From Candidatus Burkholderia humilis (lineage in GTDB: Bacteria > Pseudomonadota > Gammaproteobacteria > Burkholderiales > Burkholderiaceae): a stretch of DNA of 64,000 nucleotides. Shown in pieces: positions 56,862-64,000 of this stretch (positions are counted from its first letter, which is position 1; each line of letters starts with the position of its first letter). Under the pieces are notes generated by a model, which saw nothing but the letters and a program-made list of their open reading frames with translations, searched no databases and was not told the origin of the DNA. The stretch covers positions 1 to 64,000 of the forward strand of contig LFMX01000002.1 of assembly GCA_001184405.1 (NCBI GenBank), written 5' to 3'. Both the position numbers and the translations under genes were made by a program.

Positions 56862-58300
56862 GGGTTGGCAAGAGGAATAAATGATAGGCAGTTGATATCG
56901 GCCCAAGTAACCCTCAAATTGGCAGACTTTGGTCGAGCCTGTAGATGAGCGAAAAGGCACCAAGGAGCGCAGCAATAAGGGCAACGCTAAGAAGAAGAAC
57001 ACTACCCTGGTGGAGAACATGTGGAAGGGCAATATCAATGAGGGGACCAAGAGAACCAACAGGATGAGGAAAGAAATATGGAAAGAAATAAGGGAGAAAG
57101 CTCAAGGACAAATGATGAGTGGTCTATCTTTAGAGCGCAGATGCTAGCTTTGGAGAAATGCCAAGATCGAAGTGAGAGAGAGCTGAGGTACGTGAGGAAC
57201 TCCTTTGAGGAGTTCATCCATTATCAAGTGGCGGTCAATGAGTACAATCACCACGGAGACAGAGAGCAGCCATTCCCCACGTACACCCTACCGGGCGATC
57301 CACAGTGAAGTTGATTCACTCTAAGGGAGTCTCAGTTCCATTTGAGTGCCTTAAAATCTTATTTTAAACCCTTGAATGTCTTGTGTTGTTGATGACTCTT
57401 GTTATTTTTTTATTTTTCTTCCTTTAGTGTCGTAGTTTGAAACAATAACAAGTAGTTTAACTTTAATTTTATTGCTTTGGTGTGAAGTAGTGTAACTTTA
57501 ACTTGAGCTTGATGATGTTGGCAATGTATAAGTGTGTGATGTGGTGCTTGACAATAATGTGCTTTGATGAATCATTTGCTAGCTTCGTGTGATTGCGTAA
57601 TCTTGACAACCCCCTATTGGTAATATTGCGCAATTTAAGTTTGAGGGAGACCTTTGAGCTCTACATGGTTTTTAAATAGCTTAATAGAGCATATGATCAT
57701 CACATGCACTCTTCACACCACACTCACTCATTCATACAATTTATGCAATGCACTTTTAATTTTTGGTCATAGCTTTCTTATTTTTAGCGTTAAATCGTCT
57801 AAACATGTACTTGTTTAACTTTAGCCTTTGGCCATTTTTGAGTTGCATTTTTGAGCTTTTAACGTGAAATGATTTTGAGAGCCTTCAACCTCCAAAAATG
57901 TTCATTTTTATGAGAAAAATCTTTGACTTTTGGTGCAATCCCATTTTTCACTTTTTAAAATTGGGGACAACACTTATTTCATTTTAAGTGTTCATCTTCA
58001 AGAAAAGTCATTCAATTTTTGGAGCAATCCCACATTAAAGTTTTTAAGGTTGGGAAAAACATTTTATGGTCCAACTTTTGGTTATTTTAGTGTTCATTTT
58101 ATATGATGAGTCATGTTATTTTTGAAACAATCCCATCTTTAATACATTAAGATTGGGCAAAACACTTGAATGGTCAAGGTCTCAAAAATTTTTGATGAAA
58201 AATGCAACTATTTTTTTTAATAATGTGCCAAAATTGTTGATTGGGAGTTTACATGTGTCAACAAAGTCTTGTGTGTAATAATATGTAGTTGTAGTACTTT
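56862..58300. other. AT-rich plant-retroelement-like DNA, probable contamination
   Basis: About 1.4 kb with composition, T-tracts and word use unlike the rest of the window. It has no bacterial coding region or ribosome sites. Near 57628 AATTTAAGTTTGAGGGAGAC resembles the purine-rich stretch that precedes the 3' LTR in plant Ty3/gypsy elements. The first 450 bases hold short ORFs rich in Glu/Lys/Arg (for example MLALEKCQDRSERELRYVRN), like decayed gag/env-type plant sequence. The following kilobase is very AT-rich noncoding DNA. The left edge is marked by the adapter; the right edge is near 58300. A plant (host or reagent) origin is inferred. Confidence 0.8.
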
Positions 58301-58422
58301 CCAGAGCGGACACGTGAGGAGACGAGACAACGCAGTCAGTATCGCAGCGGGCCTGATACCGCTCAATCCCAATTACGAAGCACTGCGTTTCGCCGCAATC
58401 GGGCGCGGCGTTTCAGTGCAAA

Positions 58423-59248
58423 TCACGTCAGCAAATAATCGACGATGGCGTCGCACACGCGGTCGAACATCTGCGTGCCGGTGACGGTCGGACAGCCGCG
58501 CGCGGGCGGCGTCGATGAACGGCGTGAGGGGTGGCTTCGTCACCACATCGCCGACGAATGTCGATGACGTCAGGCGCGACACATCGATCGGCAACGGATC
58601 ACCCTCGCGCATGCCCGCCGGCGATGCGTTCACCACGATGTTATACGCTTGTGCGCGAACGGTGTCATCGGCGGGATTTACGCGGGCCTAACCGAGCGCC
58701 GCGAGACGCGAGGCAAGGGCAGTGGTACGCCCGGCATCGAAATCGCGGATATCGAGCGATGCCACGCCCGCTTCCACCAGCGCATGACCGATGGCCGATC
58801 CCGCGCCGCCCGCGCCGATCAACAGCGCGCGTCGGCCTTGTGGCTGACAGCCCGCATCGCGCAGGGCCGCGACCATCGCGACGCCGTCCGATGCGCCGCC
58901 GTGCCAGCTTCCGTCCGCGTTGCGCCTGAGCATGTTCACCGCGCCGAGAAACGCGCCTTCCTTCGTCAGCGACCGGCAGAACGCGGTCGCGGCGAACTTG
59001 TGCGGTACGGTGATGATGACGCCGTCGCAGTTCTGCATCGGCGCGACGCCGGCGAAAAAGGCGTCGAGGTCCGATGGCGCGACCTGCGCGGGAATCACGA
59101 TGGCGTCGACGCCTTTGGCGCGCATCGCGGCCGTCACGCCGGAAGGCGAGCGCACCTGCGCGATCGGATCGCCGACGATGAAATACACGCGCGTCGCACC
59201 GCTCAGGGCTGCATCGAGCGATGCGGAAAATGTTGTGTCCTGCGCCAT
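58423..59248 (-). pseudogene. aroE: shikimate dehydrogenase-like (AroE/YdiB) gene, nonsense and frameshift
   Basis: AroE reduces 3-dehydroshikimate with NADPH. The start MAQDTTFSASLDAALSGATR at 59248 leads to the substrate motif VGDPIAQVRSPSGVTAAM, IITVPHKFAATAFCRSLTKE (catalytic Lys) and the nucleotide loop LLIGAGGAGSAIGHALVEAG. At 58690-58688 a TAG interrupts (LAALG-stop-ARVNPADDTV). The same frame continues NIVVNASPAGMREGDPLPID to DAARAR. There two bases are missing near 58498, and the end CPTVTGTQMFDRVCDAIVDY, LLT is in another frame, stopping at 58423. It is probably a paralogue (quinate/shikimate catabolism type) rather than the essential copy. Confidence 0.88.
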
Positions 59249-59400
59249 GCCGGCTTTGCCTTTTCTGAGTTGCGATAGCGAATGCTAGTTGATGTTTAAA
59301 GAACGCACTTCAATCGCATCTAAAGCAACTAACTGTCTTTCTTTTCCACCACCCGATGTCTGCACTAGACTGAGCGAATAGAACCCGTGTGAGGCCGATC

Positions 59401-60773
59401 ATGCTTGCAGCCTCTCGTGAAATCGGCGAATTGCCGTCGCCGCGCGGTTTGCCGCTGATCGGCAACGCGCATCAGCTCGATGTGCCCACGCATCATCAAC
59501 GGCTCGAGCGCTGGGCCGCCGAGCTCGGCACGCCGTACGTGTTTCGTCTCGGGCGGTTGCCGGTCACGGTCTGGTCCGACATCGAGCTCGAACACGCGAT
59601 CATGCGCGAGCGGCCGCATCGGTATCGGCGCTTCGAGCGCATCGAATCGATACTGAAGGAATTCGACTGCAACGGCCTGTTCTCGGTCGAAGGCCGCGCG
59701 TGGGAACCGCAGCGGCGGCTCGTGATGCAGGCGCTGTCGATCAATCACATCAAGGCGTTTTATCCGACGCTCGCCGCGATCACCGAGCGGCTGCGCAAGC
59801 GCTGGGAGAAGGTCGCGCGCGCGGGGTCATCGTCGACATGATCGAAGACCTGAAGCGCTTTACCGTCGATGTCACCAGCGCGCTCGCGTTCGGCGAAGAT
59901 CCGAACACGCTCGAAAAAGAGCGCGATGTGATTCAGGACCATCTGTCGCTGATGCTGCCGATGCTCATGTCGCGCCTGAACGCGCCGTTCGCCTACTGGC
60001 ACTACGTGAAGTTCGCGCGCGACCGGCGCTTCGAACGGACGATGACGGAAATTCATCGCTATGTGTGTGCGCTGATGTCGCGCGCGAGAGCGCCGGCATG
60101 ACATGGCATCGACGACGCCCGGCAATCTGCTCGAAGCGATGCTCGCTTTACGCGACGCGCCCGATTCTGCCATCATCGACGACGAAGTCGCCGCCAACGT
60201 GCTAACCATGCTGGTCGCGGGCGAGGAACACGACGGCGACGACCATCGCGTGGGCGCTGGTCTATCTCGGCTCCGACGACGACTTGCAACAGCGCGTCGA
60301 ACAATACGTGCGCAATATTCTGGACGATGCGCGCGCTCGATCTCTGCGAAGCCGTCTGCACCGAAGCGATCCGTTTGCATCCGATCGCACCGTATATGTC
60401 GTTCGAACCGTTGGAGGAAGTGCGCTTAAAAGGCGTGCGCTTGCCCGCCGGAACAAAGATGTTTTTCCTCAGCCGTCCGTCGATGCTCGACGCGACTAAG
60501 TTCAGCAATCCTTCTTATTACGATCCGATGCGCTAGCTCGTCGATCAACGCGCGCCATCCGACACACACGAATCGCGCGCATTTCTGCAATTCGGCGCGG
60601 GCCCGCGTGTTTGCCCAGGACGCCATCTCGCCGCCGTGGAAATGCGCTTGGTCATCTCGATGCTGATCGCGAATTTCCACGCGCGTCTCGCGATGAACGC
60701 ATCCGACATACGCGAAGTGTGCGCGTTCACGACCGGCCCGAGCGCCTTGCCGATGCGTCTCACATTACGTTGA
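59401..60773 (+). pseudogene. cytochrome P450, heavily decayed
   Basis: The start MLAASREIGELPSPRGLPLI, then GNAHQLDVPTHHQ, is a typical P450 proline-rich lead. The C-helix WEPQRRLVMQALS is in frame, but the frame then breaks near 59822, 60100, 60235 and 60330. At 60534-60536 a TAG follows YDPMR. Conserved pieces remain in different frames: MIEDLKRFTVDVTSALAFGE, the I-helix start NVLTMLVAGE (the HDGDD following is altered from the usual xTT), the ExxR in CTEAIRLHPIAP, and the haem loop [14 protein letters not shown]. At least four indels plus a stop make it the most decayed gene here. The substrate is unknown. Confidence 0.9.
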
Positions 60774-60781
60774 ATCCTGAT

Positions 60782-61387
60782 TCACTGCGGCACGTCGCCG
60801 CCGGTCGCCATCCACAGGACTTCGGCATCTTCGTCGCTCGTCGAAATGGCCGCGTGTCCGGTGCGGCTATCGAAATACATGCTGTCGCCCGCGTTCAGAT
60901 GCGTCGGCGCATAGAGCTCGGAATACAGGCACACGCTACCGCTGATCACGTACAGGAATTCTTCGCCTTCGTGACGTCCCCAATCGTCGAAAGCATCGAG
61001 CGTATGCGCGGTGATGCGGATGCGAAATGGCAGCATCGCCTTATGCGCAAGCTCGGTGGCGAGCACTTCCATCTGATAGCCGCGATACGCATGCCGCTGT
61101 CCCGCTTCCTTGCGCGTGAGCGCGCGACGGCCGCTTGCGCTCGGCACGGACGTGCTGCCAAACAATTCGGCAAGATCGATCTGCAAGCCGCGCACGATTT
61201 TCTGTAGCACGTCGAAGGTCGGCGACATCAGCCCGTTTTCGATTTTCGACAGCGCCGAGCGTGACACGCCGCACAGGCGGCTGGCGATCTCAAGCGTGAG
61301 ATCGAGCGCGAGCCGCGCCTGTTTGACGCGCCGGCCGAGATCGGTCGCCGACTGTTCCGGCGTAGTGTTCGTGCGTGGGGTGGACAT
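60782..61387 (-). CDS. XRE-family regulator with C-terminal cupin
   Basis: 201 residues. Residues 15-75 form an HTH_3 domain (LGRRVKQARLALDLTLEIAS, RLCGVSRSALSKIENGLMSP). Residues 130-195 form a small cupin sensor (HEGEEFLYVISGSVCLYSEL, HLNAGDSMYFDSRTGHAAIS). Such MmsR/PuuR-like regulators control amine or amino-acid catabolism genes. It is divergent from the aldehyde dehydrogenase gene at 61600, its likely target. The start at 61387 (MSTPRTNTT) is preferred to long upstream extensions. Intact. Confidence 0.9.
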   Translation of the reverse strand: MSTPRTNTTPEQSATDLGRRVKQARLALDLTLEIASRLCGVSRSALSKIENGLMSPTFDVLQKIVRGLQIDLAELFGSTSVPSASGRRALTRKEAGQRHAYRGYQMEVLATELAHKAMLPFRIRITAHTLDAFDDWGRHEGEEFLYVISGSVCLYSELYAPTHLNAGDSMYFDSRTGHAAISTSDEDAEVLWMATGGDVPQ

Positions 61388-61599
61388 GACGAAGTGGCAA
61401 TTTTGTTTCCGATCATAACATCGCTGCAAATGCGTCCAAGATGCTGAAATGACCGCTGATCTCGGCAATAATCCTAATATTGACCGCCGTTGTGAGCGTC
61501 GATACGAACGCGTATAGTTTCCGAACCAACTTAAGTTTCCAATCAGAAACATCCGCGCCGCGCCGGTTTTCGAGCGTGACGCGCACAGAGGACATCATC

Positions 61600-63048
61600 T
61601 TGGACGCAAAATCAATTCTTTCCGACCTCGGCATCGCGAGCCTCGCGGATGCGGGCGAACTGACCGTCACGTCGCTCGTCAACGGCGAAGTCATCGGCCG
61701 GGTCAAACAACACACTTCCGCCGATGTCGATGCCGCGCTCGCCCGCGCGCGCAACGTGCCCGCGCCGCGTCGCGGTGAACTCGTGCGTCTGCTGAGTAAT
61801 CGCCTGCGCGAAAAGAAAGCCGCGCGCGGCCGTCTCGTGTCGCTCGAAGCGGGCAAGATCCTTCAGGAAGGACTCGGCGAAGTGCAGGAAATGATCGACA
61901 TCTGCGATTTCGCCGTCGGTTTGTCGCGTCAGTTATATGGGCTGACGATCGCATCGGAACGGCCGGGGCATCGAATGGCGGAGACGTGGCATCCGTTCGG
62001 CGTTTGCACCGTGATTTCCGCGTTCAATTTTCCGGTCGCGGTGTGGTCGTGGAACGCGGCGCTCGCGCTCGTATGCGGCAATGCCGTGGTGTGGAAACCA
62101 TCGGAAAAGACGCCGCTCACCGCGCTCGCCGTTGACAAGATTCTGCGCGATGCGCTTGAAGAATTCGGCTCCGCACCGGAAGGACTGGCATCGGTCATCA
62201 TCGGCGGGCGGGATGTCGGCGCGCAACTCGTCGCGGACAAACGCTCGGATATCGTCAGCGCGACCGGCAGCACGGAAATGGGGCGCGCGGTGGGCGTCGA
62301 AGTGGCGCGCCGTTTCGGCCGCTCGATTCTTGAGCTCGGCGGCAATAACGCGGGCATCGTGTCGCAGACGGCCAATCGCGATCTCGCGCTGCGCGGCATC
62401 CTGTTCTCGGCGGTCGGCACGGCGGGGCAGCGCTGCACGTCGCTGCGGCGTCTCTTTATCCACGACAGCATTTACGACGATACGGTCGCGCAACTCAAGG
62501 CGCTCTACGCCAAGGTGCCGGTCGGCAATCCGCTCGAACAGGGCACGCTGATGGGACCGCTCATCGACGTGCAGGCGTTAGCGCGCATGCAGGACGCGCT
62601 CGAACAGGCGAAGGGCGAAGGCGACACGGTGACGGGCGGCGAGCGCGTGACGGCCGCGGGTCAGGAAAACGGCTATTACGTGCGGCCCGCGCTCGTCGAA
62701 ATGCCTGCGCAAACGGAAGTCGTCCTGAAGGAAACCTTCGCGCCGATCCTCTATGTCATCCGCTACACCGATTTCGATGAAGCCATCGCGATGAACAACG
62801 CCGCCGCACACAGCTTGTCTTCGTGCGCGTTCACGACGGACTTGCGCGAAGCGGAACGCTTCCTGTCGGCATCGGGCAGCGATTGCGGTATCGCGAACGT
62901 GAACATCGGGCCGAGCGGCGCGGAAATCGGCGGCGGACGCGAATCGGGATCGGATGCGTGGAAGGCGTATATACGCCGCGCGACGAACACGATCAACTAC
63001 TCGTCGGAATTGCCGCTGGCACAAGGCATCGACTTCAATCTCAGTTGA
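61600..63048 (+). CDS. antiquitin-type (ALDH7) aldehyde dehydrogenase
   Basis: 482 residues from a TTG at 61600 (native families start MDAKSILSDLGI; here the start codon is TTG). It is probably the piperideine-6-carboxylate/2-aminoadipate-semialdehyde dehydrogenase of lysine or pipecolate breakdown. Family signs are VISAFNFPVAVWSWNAALAL, VVWKPSEKTPLTALAVDKIL, SATGSTEMGRAVGVEVARRF, the acid Glu in SILELGGNN and the catalytic Cys in GTAGQRCTSLRRLF. Near residue 50 ALARARNVPAPRRGEL is a few residues shorter than usual (no FxxW), perhaps a small in-frame deletion. Followed by an FAD oxidoreductase remnant; preceded by a divergent XRE-cupin regulator. Confidence 0.87.
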   Translation: MDAKSILSDLGIASLADAGELTVTSLVNGEVIGRVKQHTSADVDAALARARNVPAPRRGELVRLLSNRLREKKAARGRLVSLEAGKILQEGLGEVQEMIDICDFAVGLSRQLYGLTIASERPGHRMAETWHPFGVCTVISAFNFPVAVWSWNAALALVCGNAVVWKPSEKTPLTALAVDKILRDALEEFGSAPEGLASVIIGGRDVGAQLVADKRSDIVSATGSTEMGRAVGVEVARRFGRSILELGGNNAGIVSQTANRDLALRGILFSAVGTAGQRCTSLRRLFIHDSIYDDTVAQLKALYAKVPVGNPLEQGTLMGPLIDVQALARMQDALEQAKGEGDTVTGGERVTAAGQENGYYVRPALVEMPAQTEVVLKETFAPILYVIRYTDFDEAIAMNNAAAHSLSSCAFTTDLREAERFLSASGSDCGIANVNIGPSGAEIGGGRESGSDAWKAYIRRATNTINYSSELPLAQGIDFNLS

Positions 63049-63102
63049 GCGCGTTTTTTCTTCGACGTTGGTTTTTTGCATGCAACATGCAACGGAGGCG
63101 GC

Positions 63103-63559
63103 GTGGCTTCAAAGGTGGTGGTGGTCAGCGGAGGCGTAATCGGCAGCGCGGTGGCGTACTTTCTGCGCGCAGCCGATCCGAATGTGCAGGTCACGGTGAT
63201 CAAGCGCGATCCGACTTACGCGCGCTCGTTGTCGGCGTTGTCGGCGTTGTCGGCGGCGTCGATCCGGCAGCAATTTTCCACGCCGCTTTCCGTGCGCATG
63301 TCGCTGTTTGGCATCGAGTTTCTGCGCTCTATCGGCGAGCGGCTGGAAGTGAACGGCGCACGGCCGTCCATCGATCTTCATGAAGGCGGCTATCTGTTTC
63401 TCGCGACGCCGGCCGGTGCGCCGACGCTTGCGGAAAACCACGCGCTGCAACGTTCGCTAGGCGCGGATGCATGCAAAGTACACGCCGCTCGATTTGTCAT
63501 CGCTCGACTGGACGCGCGTACTCGAAGGCCGCCCGATCATCGAGAAAAATGTCGTGTGA
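63103..63559 (+). pseudogene. DAO-family FAD oxidoreductase, large internal deletion
   Basis: A GTG at 63103 opens VASKVVVVSGGVIGSAVAYF (dinucleotide fold), ASIRQQFSTPLSVRMSLFGI and LHEGGYLFLATPAGAPTLAE. After SLGAD (near 63468) about two thirds of the enzyme is missing. The next readable piece, in another frame, is YTPLDLSSLDWTRVLEGRPI, IEKNVV, with a stop at 63559, which looks like the normal C-terminus of this family. A 9-base unit is also repeated three times (63229-63255) where the family has SSSALSAAS. It is probably the partner oxidase (for example pipecolate oxidase) of the aldehyde dehydrogenase. Confidence 0.8.
63229..63255. repeat. 9-base tandem repeat
   Basis: Three tandem copies of ttgtcggcg encode Leu-Ser-Ala repeats in the FAD oxidoreductase remnant; relatives have one copy. 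In frame. Confidence 0.85.
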
Positions 63560-63808
63560 AAGAGGGATGAGTTAAGCGCTGTAAATACAGACTTGCACGG
63601 TTCAATACCGGGCATTTTTTTCGCTACCCATTACGGTATGCAGATTGCGGCCGAGAAATAATTACGTCCTGCGAACGTGCATTCTGATCATGATCCCGCC
63701 CGATTCGATGTACGTCCATTAATGAAATCCACTAGGGCCATCACGGATCAAAGGGCGCATTCTGGAACGGTCGGACGCTTACTGCGCTGAAACGAAAGGA
63801 GACAAAAA

Positions 63809-64000
63809 ATGGATGCCAATTCGAGCGCGCATTTCTATGCATGGATGGATCCCAGCGAAATGCCCGTGGATACGAGCACACCCACGGTTCACCGCTCGGC
63901 GCAAGTCGCCGGCGAACCGGAATATGTCGCGGAAATTTGCGACCGTTTCGCGGGTGAAAAAGCAGAAGAGGAACAAAAACCCTGCGTGATTCGGGGATAT
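63809..64000 (+). CDS. hypothetical protein, 5' end only
   Basis: GAAAGGAGAC lies seven bases before the ATG. The first 64 codons are open to the window end: MDANSSAHFYAWMDPSEMPV, DTSTPTVHRSAQVAGEPEYV, AEICDRFAGEKAEEEQKPCV. It is acidic, with no signal peptide and no family I recognise. The strong ribosome site supports a real gene. Its 3' part is outside the window. Confidence 0.6.
   Translation, partial: MDANSSAHFYAWMDPSEMPVDTSTPTVHRSAQVAGEPEYVAEICDRFAGEKAEEEQKPCVIRGY

Noticed and set aside
56862-58300. Horizontal gene transfer of plant DNA into the bacterium
   Set aside because: A sequencing adapter sits at the left junction, which makes an assembly or library artefact far more likely.
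58300-58350. Adapter remnant at the right edge of the plant-like segment
   Set aside because: Only GAGACA-type words are shared with the adapter, too short to claim. The right join may be a different chimera or lie a few bases away.
63565-63620. tRNA-like GGTTCAATACC stretch
   Set aside because: I could not form acceptor, D and anticodon arms around it; only a T-loop-like word is present.
1-64000. CRISPR array, prophage, integrase/attachment site or toxin-antitoxin island
   Set aside because: No regularly spaced repeats, no phage structural or integrase genes and no tRNA-flanked island were seen. The ImmA/IrrE pair alone is not enough to call a prophage.

Overview
The window looks like the chromosome of a Burkholderia-type betaproteobacterium (Burkholderia, Caballeronia or Paraburkholderia). 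It is GC-rich, carries a Burkholderia-style OmpC-like porin, a KdoO hydroxylase inside the lipid A-core operon, an Anbu proteasome homologue and an HU protein with a histone-H1-like tail. Its main character is decay. I count more than 30 genes broken by frameshifts, in-frame stops, internal deletions or lost ends, against about 27 intact ones. Many indels are short tandem duplications. This is what a young, degrading genome of a host-restricted symbiont looks like; plant leaf-nodule Burkholderia are an obvious comparison, but that is inference. Some indels could be assembly errors, and one junction is demonstrably artificial.

Layout. 1-7495 (minus): a formate dehydrogenase-N operon (fdnG-fdnH-fdnI-fdhE-selA-selB) in which every gene is damaged, although the selenocysteine UGA codon and its SECIS hairpin in fdnG are still readable. 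7724-20042: a broken YihY protein, an intact porin, a broken GDPD, Anbu, a broken exonuclease/GIY-YIG fusion, an SDR gene divergent from a broken lysR across a perfect inverted repeat, HU-H1, a truncated PLD/VTT gene facing a truncated aldo/keto reductase, and a broken LysE exporter. 20367-22396: a broken acidic protein, DUF1328, and urease accessory genes (ureF cut at its 5' end next to an IS5-like remnant, ureG with a stop). 24542-27818 (minus): the intact operon waaC-kdoO-waaA. 28474-35671: intact manB, then an intact O-antigen/surface-glycan set (flippase, two glycosyltransferases, galE, WecA-like initiating transferase).

35714-37403: dienelactone hydrolase, then an ImmA/IrrE-type metallopeptidase overlapping a small two-TM protein. 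37605-55074: an exopolysaccharide-type region, mostly decayed (three glycosyltransferases, flippase, polymerase, TPR protein, GMC oxidoreductase, galU), with a few intact genes (acyltransferase 3, WcaF-like acetyltransferase, a 710-residue lipoprotein resembling a glycoside hydrolase, gmm). A roughly 960-bp imperfect inverted-repeat element sits at 40490-41455.

55414-64000: an intact GlxA-type regulator and a PAP2 remnant that runs into a 25-nt stretch nearly identical to the Illumina Nextera adapter (56837-56861). About 1.4 kb of AT-rich, plant-retroelement-like DNA follows (to about 58300). I read this as a chimeric join rather than biology. After it come a broken aroE-type gene, a heavily decayed cytochrome P450, an intact XRE-cupin regulator, an intact antiquitin-type aldehyde dehydrogenase, an internally deleted FAD oxidoreductase, and the start of an unknown ORF.

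Together: inner-core LPS and O-antigen building genes are kept. Anaerobic formate respiration with selenium incorporation, urease maturation, exopolysaccharide assembly and several catabolic genes are being lost. I did not find a convincing new defence or biosynthetic system. The most useful observations are the stranded selenoprotein, the long inverted repeat whose internal hairpin shows a compensatory base pair, the tandem-duplication signature and the adapter-marked chimera.
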